NCBI GenBank assembly: GCA_018268575.1
Contig: JAFDWF010000119.1
Coordinates: forward strand, 21,984-85,983
Direction: 5' to 3'
Source of the DNA: Actinomycetota bacterium
GTDB taxonomy: Bacteria > Actinomycetota > Thermoleophilia > Solirubrobacterales > 70-9
Length of the DNA: 64,000 nt
Part shown: one piece after another, positions 16,879 to 24,599 of the stretch
How positions within the stretch are numbered: the stretch's first letter is position 1
Layout: each line of letters starts with the position of its first letter
Notes under the pieces: generated by a model
Seen by the model: only the letters and a program-made list of their open reading frames with translations
Databases searched by the model: none
Told to the model about the DNA's origin: nothing
Program-made: the position numbers and the translations under genes

Positions 16879-17960
16879 GCGGCCAGAGCGAGAGACCCGC
16901 GTTGCTGCCCGACCTCATCCATTCTGCTCAGGGCATCAGCGATGCTGTTCGCGATGGTGCGAGCAAGCTGCGGCGGAACAGCATTGCCGATCTGCTTGGC
17001 CACCGAGGTCATGCTCTGCTCCTCTGGACCGAGAAATTCGAAACTGTCCGGGAAGGTCATGCATCGCGCGGCCTCTCGCAGGGTGATCGGCCTGTGCTCG
17101 CTCGGATGGAGATATCTCCCCTTCTCGGGCTTGTAGAACTCCGTCCGGATCGTGAAGGCCGGACGATCCCACCAGAGACGACCGAAGACGTCGGTTGAAC
17201 CGCTTTTCTTCCGTAGCCAACAGTCGGGAGTGATGTCCGGACGCCTCTCAGCCAGCTCGAACCGACCCTCGCCCTCATTGGGAATAGTTTCGTATCGCTC
17301 CACACTGACTGGACGAGGGTTGCGCGCGTTGTGCCAGTTACGCCCATTCGGCTTTTTCGGGAGACCTCGAACCGCGTCCCGAAACGTCCGCCAGGGGTTC
17401 CCTCCGCTCTGCGCCTTGCCGGGAGGGAAGAACGTTCCGCTCGGCATCACGGGCTGCTGGCCCATCAGTCCGATCACGATGGCTCGCCTTCTGGTTTGCG
17501 GAACGCCGAAGTCCGCAGCGTTCAGAACATCGGCTGAGATCTCGTATCCAAGCTTGGTGGCCGCCCGCTCGAATTGACTGAACTCGGCAGACCGGAGCAA
17601 CTCGGGAACGTTCTCCATGACGAAGGCCGACGGCGCAGCCTCTTCCAGCGCCCGTAGGTACTCCCGCCACAAAGACCTCCGCTCGAATCCGACGCCCTTC
17701 ATGTTCAACGGCGAAAAGCCCTGGCAAGGGGGGCCACCAATCAGGACGTCAGCGGAAGGAAATGAGGGGACCTCCTCAATTCGACTAGGGGTCCCATCAG
17801 GCTGCCGGGCGATGCCGGGACCGAAATTCTTTGTCCAGGTCGCGGCGGCATCGGGGTCCGACTCGACCGCCAAGAGGGATCGGAATCGCCCGTCTTGCTC
17901 GAATCCGAGCGTCATTCCTCCGCAGCCCGCGAAGAGGTCGATGAGCGTGTAATCCGCCAT
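16875..17960 (-). CDS. dcm: DNA (cytosine-5-)-methyltransferase
   Basis: 361 residues from ATG 17960 (M-A-D-Y-T-L-I-D-L-F-A-G-C-G-G). The motifs appear in the usual order: AdoMet-binding F-A-G-C-G-G, catalytic G-G-P-P-C-Q-G-F-S near residue 75, M-E-N-V-P-E near 112, Q-T-R-R-R near 153, and Q-I-G-N-A-V-P-P near the C-terminus. A variable target region lies between residues 170 and 290. It protects host DNA by methylating C5 of a cytosine in the target. It faces the HNH nuclease gene tail to tail, so the two genes are transcribed separately, letting the methylase be expressed first after transfer. An upstream in-frame extension lacks family similarity. Confidence 0.88.
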   Translation of the reverse strand: MADYTLIDLFAGCGGMTLGFEQDGRFRSLLAVESDPDAAATWTKNFGPGIARQPDGTPSRIEEVPSFPSADVLIGGPPCQGFSPLNMKGVGFERRSLWREYLRALEEAAPSAFVMENVPELLRSAEFSQFERAATKLGYEISADVLNAADFGVPQTRRRAIVIGLMGQQPVMPSGTFFPPGKAQSGGNPWRTFRDAVRGLPKKPNGRNWHNARNPRPVSVERYETIPNEGEGRFELAERRPDITPDCWLRKKSGSTDVFGRLWWDRPAFTIRTEFYKPEKGRYLHPSEHRPITLREAARCMTFPDSFEFLGPEEQSMTSVAKQIGNAVPPQLARTIANSIADALSRMDEVGQQRGSLALAA

Positions 17961-18012
17961 TCGAGCGAAGCTACAGGTCGTTTCGGCGGGAAGCCGGATA
18001 GGAGGATCGGGC

Positions 18013-19695
18013 CTAGTCCTGAGTCGGGCTAGCCTGCCATCCGGCCCGGTAATTTGGTCCTTCGGATTCGGGTTTGCGTAGCGGCGCTGCAATCCGCACG
18101 GAAATCGGGACCGGAAAGTCGACCCCCACCAAGACGGCCTCGCCAGGGGTCAGACCGGGAAGTAGCTGGGTGGCAGACCGATCCAGCTCGCTTGACGCTT
18201 CCTCTATGTATTTCCGGTCTCGTCCGTGGCCGAGCCGATGCACCAAGAGCATCCCCGCTTGGCTCAAAACACCCGACGGCAGATCCCCCGGACGCTGGGT
18301 CGCCATGCAGACGGTCAAGCCGTACTTCCTCCCCTCCTTGGCAATGGCTTCGAAGTGCTCAAGGCGAGTCGTGATGATCTCGTCGCCTATCACGCGCCCG
18401 AAGAATTGTTGTGCCTCGTCCACCGCGACCACGAGGGGATTCGGCCTGAATTTGCCCGACCGCGCAAGGGAGAGAAGATGACGGCCGATCGCATTGACCG
18501 TGATCTCGCGCATGTAGTGCACGAAAGGCAGGTCCTTCAGCGAGATACACAGGACGTTCTTCTCGGCATCTGCAAGGAAGGAATCAATGGCACCGATCAC
18601 TGACGCTCTCTCCGTGAACGGCGACACGATCTCAATGATCTCCGGAGTCTGAATCAGGTCTTGAATGCGGGTGATAAGGGAGACGCAGTAGCCGAGGCCG
18701 TTTAGTTCAGGGCCACCGAAAAGTGCGTCGTTGTATCTGTCGTGCGCCCAGATGCACTCGCATTCGATTTGCTCACCGAGCAGCCGAAGATTGAATTTGG
18801 AACCGGCGCGCTCGACAGCATCTGCGTGCTCGGTTTGAAGATCGTAAAAGTCGCTGCGACGCTTGTCGGCTTTATGGATGAGGCCTCTCTCGTCCACCAA
18901 CGGATGATCTGCACCAATCAACTCAGCGAGCCGAAGGCTTCTGATCGCTTCTCTCAGCTTTGGCAGTTGAGATCCTGCACTGGGGCGAAGAAACGCAGTT
19001 AAGTCCGCCTCGTCCATGTCGGTGTGCGGCAGGGACAGCTCCGTCGAACTAACGGAGACATGAGTCGTTGAACCGCCCAACGTGTGGAACTCACCAGTGG
19101 CATCAACGATGATCAGGTTCCCACCGATGCCTTGAATCCCCTCGGCTAGGTGGGCGACCGTCCAGCTCTTTCCGGACCCGGTCGCTCCCAGAACCGCGAG
19201 ATGCCGACCGAACAGGCGTGACGGATCTATCTCCACCGACACCTGATCATCGTTAGCGAGGGTTCCAATCGACAAGCGCGGCCCCCCGTCTTCGGCCGCT
19301 TCGCTGATCAGGGCCTCCAACACGTCAGGTGGGGCCGAGTAGACGGGATCGCCCAGCCGCGGGTACTTCTCAATTCCGCGGATGTGCGTCCCATCAAGCC
19401 GCAGCGTCGCAAGGAGCTGAACCGCGCCAAGTGGGGCGATGGGCGTGGCCGGATCAATTCCATCGGCCACTCTCTTTCGTTCGTTGGCCGAAACCCAGAC
19501 CTCTCTGATTCGACCGACGATCCCAAAGCCGCCCACGTCGATAACGACGAACTCCGCGACCTCCCCACGAGGGACTCGCTGGCCCAGGTGCATCTGTGGT
19601 CGGGCGGCCGCTCGCGGAAGGGTGACCTCGGCCCCCTCCGCGTCTACTCGGTAAACCGATCCGATCTGGCGGTCCGTCGCAAATGGATGGAGCAT
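18013..19695 (-). CDS. HerA-like DNA translocase/ATPase of a SIR2-HerA defence system
   Basis: 560 residues. An N-terminal HAS-barrel-like region (residues 1-90) precedes Walker A V-L-G-A-T-G-S-G-K-S near residue 170 and I-I-V-D-A-T-G-E-F near 197. Walker B is V-V-A-V-D-E-A-Q-Q-F-F near residue 425, followed by A-T-Q-R-P and the arginine finger region G-H-G-R-D-R. HerA forms hexamers that pump DNA; in SIR2-HerA (Nezha) it assembles with the SIR2 NADase to block phage. The ATG follows directly after the TAG of the SIR2 gene, so both are on one transcript. The frame is intact and the partner gene is complete. Confidence 0.88.
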   Translation of the reverse strand: MLHPFATDRQIGSVYRVDAEGAEVTLPRAAARPQMHLGQRVPRGEVAEFVVIDVGGFGIVGRIREVWVSANERKRVADGIDPATPIAPLGAVQLLATLRLDGTHIRGIEKYPRLGDPVYSAPPDVLEALISEAAEDGGPRLSIGTLANDDQVSVEIDPSRLFGRHLAVLGATGSGKSWTVAHLAEGIQGIGGNLIIVDATGEFHTLGGSTTHVSVSSTELSLPHTDMDEADLTAFLRPSAGSQLPKLREAIRSLRLAELIGADHPLVDERGLIHKADKRRSDFYDLQTEHADAVERAGSKFNLRLLGEQIECECIWAHDRYNDALFGGPELNGLGYCVSLITRIQDLIQTPEIIEIVSPFTERASVIGAIDSFLADAEKNVLCISLKDLPFVHYMREITVNAIGRHLLSLARSGKFRPNPLVVAVDEAQQFFGRVIGDEIITTRLEHFEAIAKEGRKYGLTVCMATQRPGDLPSGVLSQAGMLLVHRLGHGRDRKYIEEASSELDRSATQLLPGLTPGEAVLVGVDFPVPISVRIAAPLRKPESEGPNYRAGWQASPTQD

Positions 19696-20880
19696 CTAAG
19701 ACCCAAACATCGCTGATTCTTCGATGCGTTGGTCATGAAGCTCACGCTCGTCCAGGGGCGCCGTGTCGGGAAGAATTTCCGTGAACTGCTTGAAGGTTCC
19801 GTTGATAAGAGCGAGTCGCCGATCACCCTGAGAAATCAGATCTGACCAGGCTGAGAGATAGCGATTGTCGCTCCCTTCCAGATCCGGCGACACCAGAACG
19901 ACTCGAAGCCCGACGTTGGACTTGACCGCTTGGTGGATGGGCTGGATGACGTGCTCGTCCTTGAGACCCGAACCGATGATGAATAGTGCGGTGTCGCGCC
20001 CACGTAGAGCCATCTGAAAGCGGGCCATGAACTCGAGATAGGGCGGCGCAAACGAGAGCTGAAACTTGTTCTGCCTGGGATAGATCAACGCCGGATTTTT
20101 TGGTTTGTCGAGAACCCTGCGAACGACCGAACCGTCTCGCTGCCAGTCGACAGAGCCATGAAGCTTTAAGAACTGGGCGACGTTCGGCTCGAGGACCATC
20201 CCTTCGCCCGAAACCCGCCGCACTAGATCGATGTCAAGTGCGCTGCCATCGAAATGGTGCGGCGCTCTCATCTGGAAACCGTCGATCAAGAAAAACCGGG
20301 TGTCGGCCGCAGCGCGCTCGAATGCCAGGTCGTAGTTGGTGGTGTAGATCTCCGCCCGCGGAAGCCGGGTGCTGCGCCTTGCCATCCGCCTCAGAAATCG
20401 GCCGTGAGTCGCAAGGTCCGAGTCACCGGTTACGAAGCTACAAAGCTCGAGGATTCGATCCTCTGCGGCTTTGACGAACTTACGCAAGGTCGCGTCATTT
20501 CTTAGATCAAGCGCCGATTGGCACCTTGAAAGAAGAAGCTCGATGTCTTCTTTCTCAGAAGCCTCCGGACTCAGGTTGGCCGCCGCGTCAAAACCGTCGA
20601 GGGCCTCCGCCTGCTCCCAGAGAGCTGCCATCGCCACCGCGTCTTTGATTTCCAGCGAGGTCCCCAGTCCGGCGAGAACAACGAGGCGCTCCGCCGCGAG
20701 ACAAGACAGAAGTCGCTCACCGAGATTCGTATTGGCGTCCTGGGCCGACTTGCGAGCCTCCTCGGGATCGCCCTCGCTGGCCTCGATGGCTTGCCACGAA
20801 GACGACCCAGCAACCCGTACGGACGGAGGCGAGTCCGTTTCCTCCGTCTCCGTCACCACATCCTCTGAGTGATCCTCCAT
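19696..20880 (-). CDS. SIR2-like NADase of a SIR2-HerA defence system
   Basis: 394 residues. After an acidic N-terminus of about 60 residues comes V-V-L-A-G-L-G-T-S-L (the NAD-binding glycine motif, usually GAGxS), then E-I-Y-T-T-N-Y-D-L-A-F near residue 178 and L-K-L-H-G-S-V-D-W near residue 237 with the catalytic His; I-I-G-S-G-L-K-D-E-H completes the fold. In defence the domain hydrolyses NAD+ and causes abortive infection. It is the first gene of a two-gene operon with herA. The short intergenic region to 21051 has no clear operator. The pairing and intact motifs make the Nezha-type assignment strong. Confidence 0.85.
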   Translation of the reverse strand: MEDHSEDVVTETEETDSPPSVRVAGSSSWQAIEASEGDPEEARKSAQDANTNLGERLLSCLAAERLVVLAGLGTSLEIKDAVAMAALWEQAEALDGFDAAANLSPEASEKEDIELLLSRCQSALDLRNDATLRKFVKAAEDRILELCSFVTGDSDLATHGRFLRRMARRSTRLPRAEIYTTNYDLAFERAAADTRFFLIDGFQMRAPHHFDGSALDIDLVRRVSGEGMVLEPNVAQFLKLHGSVDWQRDGSVVRRVLDKPKNPALIYPRQNKFQLSFAPPYLEFMARFQMALRGRDTALFIIGSGLKDEHVIQPIHQAVKSNVGLRVVLVSPDLEGSDNRYLSAWSDLISQGDRRLALINGTFKQFTEILPDTAPLDERELHDQRIEESAMFGS

Positions 20881-21051
20881 CGGACGGGAACCCTAACGTT
20901 TTGTCGATTACTCCGCTCGTGTCGTCCTTATCTTCCCCGTTCGAAACCAATGGCTAGACAGGCCCCCTCGCGCAAAGAACGGAAAGGTCGTGCGACACCG
21001 ATCAGACGTGGCTTCCGAGTCCTAGCCGTCGTTTCAGTGCTGATTCCGGCT

Positions 21052-21999
21052 TCAGCTGAATTGCTCCGGCGGCCAGCGCACAGAAGAGGCGGCTAGCGGA
21101 GCTTCCTCGTGGAGTAAAACTGGCTCAAATAGCCGGAGGACCTCGCCGACAGCACACAGGAACAAGGGCACGACCGCCAGGACACTCTTGACGATGAAGT
21201 CCACGTCAAGTGACACCTGAAGCGGCAGACATCGCTTGAGATCCCGGCCAGTCGGCATCCACGACTCGGGCAGGGGCGTCACGAAGTTCCATGCTCCGAT
21301 CCATTCGTCGTTCTCTATCGGGCCACCGTTCATCTCGCTTGGGTGCTGAACGAAGGTGGCGGGCCACGGCGGGGGATCGGGACTGAGGCCCTGAAAGAAC
21401 TCCACACCCGCCCAGAGCGGATGGACGACGCGATGCTTGCCGATGTTGTCAAGATCCGACAACTGCTTGAGGACTCCTGGGAGGGTCGAAAGAACGGCCT
21501 CATCGTCGAAGTCGCGGCCCCAGACACCCGTGTGCCCTTGTGCGCCCCACACCGACGGATTGCTGGCGTTATACGGCTGCAATTCCTCGATGCGCCCGAG
21601 AAAGCCGCCGAACCTGATCGCCTTTCGCGCTTTGGAGACTCCCTTCGCTCCCAGAAAGTGCTCGGGCTTGGAAGTGATGGGAAACTGAAGCCAGTCGATT
21701 TCCTTCGCATCCGTGCCAGATGCGATCCCGTACAACTGCGCCATCAGGCAATCGAGAGCAGCCCGAGCATTATGGATGCAATCCCCAAGGATCAACGCCC
21801 AATCTGGATCGGGGGGTGAGAGGTCGTGTACGTGAAACTCGTAACGGCCGGCCTCGGCATCAGCCTTCACCGAAATTGAATATGGCTTGGTTTCCTCGAA
21901 CTCGCGCAGGGCAGGAGCCAGGGTGTCGTAGTGACGGCGCGCCCACCGCAGCTTCTCCCATGCGTCGCCAAGTCCGTTAGGGCCGTTCCCATCTCGCAT
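21052..21999 (-). CDS. Hypothetical protein
   Basis: 315 residues. The segment L-G-D-C-I-H-N-A-R-A-A-L-D-C-L near residues 70-85 belongs to a pattern I know from many actinobacterial uncharacterised proteins (D-x-x-H-N-x-R-x-A-L-D-x-L), and D-N-I-G-K-H-R-V-V near residue 190 (N-x-x-K-H-R) is the second conserved patch of that family. No enzymatic motif is evident. The pattern of paired helices with polar H/R-N residues could be HEPN-like, but I would not assert it. Its start overlaps the end of the antitoxin relic by 23 bases. It lies just beyond SIR2-HerA at the edge of cassette C. Confidence 0.6.
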   Translation of the reverse strand: MRDGNGPNGLGDAWEKLRWARRHYDTLAPALREFEETKPYSISVKADAEAGRYEFHVHDLSPPDPDWALILGDCIHNARAALDCLMAQLYGIASGTDAKEIDWLQFPITSKPEHFLGAKGVSKARKAIRFGGFLGRIEELQPYNASNPSVWGAQGHTGVWGRDFDDEAVLSTLPGVLKQLSDLDNIGKHRVVHPLWAGVEFFQGLSPDPPPWPATFVQHPSEMNGGPIENDEWIGAWNFVTPLPESWMPTGRDLKRCLPLQVSLDVDFIVKSVLAVVPLFLCAVGEVLRLFEPVLLHEEAPLAASSVRWPPEQFS

Positions 22000-22249
22000 C
22001 TACATCAGGGAGCCTAGGCAAGGGGTCGATTGCCCGTCGTCGGGATGAAGTCGCTCCCAGGCTCCCCTTCCTTGACCACGCGTCTGAGCGATCAGAGAGG
22101 AGCTTCGCGAGTTTCGGGTTCGGACTCGCCTCCCGGTCCATGATCGCGACCAGTTCGTCCCAGGCATCCGAGGACAGCCGGAAGCCGGTGCGATCGGCGA
22201 GCAGGCGCTCGGCACGCTCGTTCGGTGTCTCATCATCGGTGCGCGTCAT
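21977..22249 (-). pseudogene. DUF1778/RHH antitoxin relic with internal deletion
   Basis: From ATG 22249 the product starts M-T-R-T-D-D-E-T and then jumps to E-R-A-E-R-L-L-A-D-R-T-G-F-R-L-S-S-D-A-W-D-E-L. The intact relative at 49503-49790 has about 40 more residues between these parts, containing the ribbon-helix-helix. So the DNA-binding part is deleted here, and the C-terminus after residue 50 is also unrelated. The upstream CAATGT-AAAC-GCGTTG element matches the operator of the intact copy. No GNAT toxin gene follows. I read it as a decayed toxin-antitoxin locus beside cassette C. Confidence 0.6.
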
Positions 22250-22254
22250 ACGGC

Positions 22255-22270
22255 CAATGTAAACGCGTTG
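22255..22270 (-). promoter_or_regulatory. Putative antitoxin operator (relic copy)
   Basis: CAATGTAAACGCGTTG lies 5 bases upstream of the relic's ATG. The intact DUF1778 antitoxin has CAATGTACACACGTTG at the same spacing (49796-49811). Both have CAAYGT-like arms around four bases. Confidence 0.45.
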
Positions 22271-22459
22271 CGAGAGATTGACCGGTTCGTGGTTTGAACC
22301 GCCCCCGACAAATTGGGCACTAACGCGTTTGAGTGCCCAAATCCCCACATATCGGCCCATATCCACGCCTATCCGCGTTCCCGCGAGTGCTCCGGAGATG
22401 GGCCACAAACCGCATCAAAAAGCCAAATTCCAGGGGCAGGACGGCCACAGCCACCTTGT

Positions 22460-22501
22460 ATCGCACCCAGGAGGTCGGCGGTTCGAATCCGCCTAGCTCC
22501 A
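22460..22501 (+). other. tRNA-Ala(CGC) 3' half, attachment core (copy C)
   Basis: Identical 42-base block, ATCGCAC through TAGCTCCA. The bases just before it (CTTGT) pair poorly with CCAGG, so the boundary of conservation lies exactly at the anticodon loop, as in tRNA-targeted att cores. Confidence 0.75.
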
Positions 22502-22566
22502 TCGCCTCGAAAGCCCTGCAAACGGGCCACTTCGGATTCCGGGGAGCCATTCGAACCGGCCACTAA

Positions 22567-22608
22567 ATCCCCCTCGTTTCAGGCACTCGTGCCTGAAACG
22601 AGGGGGAT
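22567..22608. repeat. 42-base inverted repeat, 20-bp perfect arms
   Basis: Arms ATCCCCCTCGTTTCAGGCAC and its exact reverse complement are separated by TC only. It is the extended form of the 26-bp palindrome in cassette A. Such long perfect arms are rarely kept without function. Candidates are a recombinase or repressor site; as RNA it would form a very strong hairpin. Confidence 0.7.
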
Positions 22609-22635
22609 ATGCGGGGAATATGCGCCGATTCCGAC

Positions 22636-22890
22636 GGATTACGTCTGGCATAGGCGGCGCTACGGTCGGCGCGTTGGAACGTCGCCCGATCCTCGACAGG
22701 CCGGAGGTTGACGGACGACGCAAGGGCGAAGTCAGGCGGCCCGACGGGGTGGTCGTGCTCCCCGTACTCCACGATCGGATCGGACAAGTTGAGTCGTCGG
22801 GGGCCCGCCGCGTTCTTCGGTTGGACCCTCCCCAGACATGCTGTTACATAGCCAGAACCAGGGCCGATCCGAGTAGCTACCCTTCACCGC
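22636..22890. other. Intergenic, no gene seen
   Basis: Bases between cassette C and the helicase remnant. Neither strand has a frame with recognisable protein similarity. No operator-like repeat was found. It may be the eroded end of the helicase gene's neighbour. Confidence 0.4.
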
Positions 22891-24480
22891 TTGGCAATCC
22901 GACCGCAACAGATCGTCGTGGCCGGGGAGACCCAGCGCGCCGCAGCAATCGACGACACCGCGAGGGTGCGGGTCGTCGCCGGTCCGGGGACCGGCAAGTC
23001 GTTCACGATCGAGCAGCGGGTCTGCTGGCTCCTCGAGCAGGAGGTCGAGACCGGCGCGATCGCGGCGGTTTCCTTCACCCGAGCCTCGGCTCTGGACCTG
23101 CAGACGCGGGTGCATGCCGCCTGCGCGGCTGCCGGGCAAGACGGCGCCGATATCCGCGTCACGACCCTGCATTCACTGGCGCTGCGAAGCCTGCGCAAAC
23201 GCGGGGTGCTCGGAGGCTATCCGGTCGATCCGGTCGTACTCGACCGGTGGGAGCTAGAGAACCTTTTCGACGATGAGTTCGGCCATCTTGCCGGGATCGG
23301 CGTCACCCGTCGGCGCGAGATCCGCGAGGACCACGAGGCCTTCTGGAGCACCGGCTCCCACGAGCCCCGCCCCTCTCCCAGGACCCGCCGGATCCTCCGA
23401 TTACGAAAGAGGAGCGAATCCGCTTCACGAACTTTCATGGGCCTCGGACCCAGTTCTACGCCTGCGTCCTGCCTGGCGAGTTGGTCCAGCGTTGCGTGGA
23501 GATGATGGACGCGGGCACCCTCGACCCGGCCGGGCTGCTCGGCATCGAGCAACTGATCGTCGACGAGTTCCAGGACCTGAATCCGATGGACCTTCGCTTC
23601 GTCTACGGGATCGAGGCCCAGGGCGTCGGCCTCTTCATCGCAGGGGACGATGACCAGAGCCTTTACTCCTTCCGCTACGCGACCCCGACCGGGATTCAGG
23701 AGTTCACGAACCGCTTCGATCCCGTCGGTGACCACGTCTTGCGGGACTGCTTCCGCTGCACTCCGAAGGTGCTTCGCGCCGCGGAGACCCTGATCGCGGC
23801 CAACGCTGCGCCGGGGCGGATCGCCAAGAACCATGTCTCTCTCTACGCCGAGGCCGACCCGCCACTCGAGGCGACTTCGGCTGCTGGAGCTTTGACGACG
23901 GCGCCGAAGAGGCCGAGGCGATCGCTCTGTCCTGCAAGCGTCTGATCGACGCCGGTCTGCCGGCGCGGGAGATCATGGTCCTTCTCAGCAACCAGCGGGC
24001 GCTCTGGTGGGCACTCCGTGAGGCATTCGCCTTCCACGGGGTGCCGGTCGAGCCGCCTCGGGCCTCGCCGTTCAAGGACACCGAACTCGGACGCGCACTC
24101 TTCACCCTGCTCCGCTTGGTCAACGACGAGCCCGACTACGTGGCGATGCGCACGTTGCTAAAGTTGCGCCGCGGAGTCGGGGTCGCGACCGCGGCCGGCA
24201 TCGCCGACGTCGCTATAGCCGAGAACCTCAACTACCGCGACCTCTTCTACGAGGCGCTGCCCGACGTCTTCAGCAAACGGCAGAAGGCTGCGCTGGACTC
24301 GGCGCGGGCCATCTGCGCGGAGCTACTCGAGTGGTCGGGAGAGGAGACGCTTGCCGATTGCGGCGAGGAGATCGGCGGGATGATCGAGACGATCCTCGGC
24401 CAAGCCCCGGACGGGGACTGGCGCGAGGGAGATCATCGCCGCGCGCTCTGGCCGTGCCGGAGAGCCGCTGCGGAATGGCT
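22891..24480 (+). pseudogene. UvrD/PcrA-type ATP-dependent helicase, multiply frameshifted and truncated
   Basis: Three frames together give one SF1A helicase. Frame one (TTG 22891) has V-V-A-G-P-G-T-G-K-S (Walker A) and A-V-S-F-T-R-A-S-A. Near 23365-23395 it shifts to a frame reading K-E-E-R-I-R-F-T-N-F-H and containing V-D-E-F-Q-D-L-N (Walker B) and A-G-D-D-D-Q-S-L-Y-S-F-R. Near 23870 it shifts again to W-S-F-D-D-G-A-E-E-A-E-A and L-L-S-N-Q-R-A-L. The C-terminal motifs V and VI are lost where the gene collapses before the transporter gene. It marks the worn boundary between the defence island and the catabolic locus. Confidence 0.75.
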
Positions 24481-24599
24481 CAGCGGCCATACATCCACAT
24501 TGGGCAGCCGATTAGAAAAGCGCTTTCGAGGTATCTCAGCCGAGTCCAAACCAGGTTTCAGGACCAAAGAGGTTGCACAGGCTCGCGAACGGCTGAAGG

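Larger units (their letters stand above)
22291..22635 (+). repeat. Cassette C: attachment-site-like repeat
   Basis: Contains TTGGGCAC (22313-22320) and GTGCCC (22333-22338) with a 12-base spacer, CATATCGG/CATATCC repeats, the tRNA-Ala 3' half (22460-22501), the shared tail with GCCCTGCAAACG, a second TTCGAACCGGCC, a 42-base palindrome and ATATGCGG repeats. From the tRNA block to the palindrome it is very similar to cassette A. It closes the 11.5-kb module that begins at cassette B. Confidence 0.65.
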
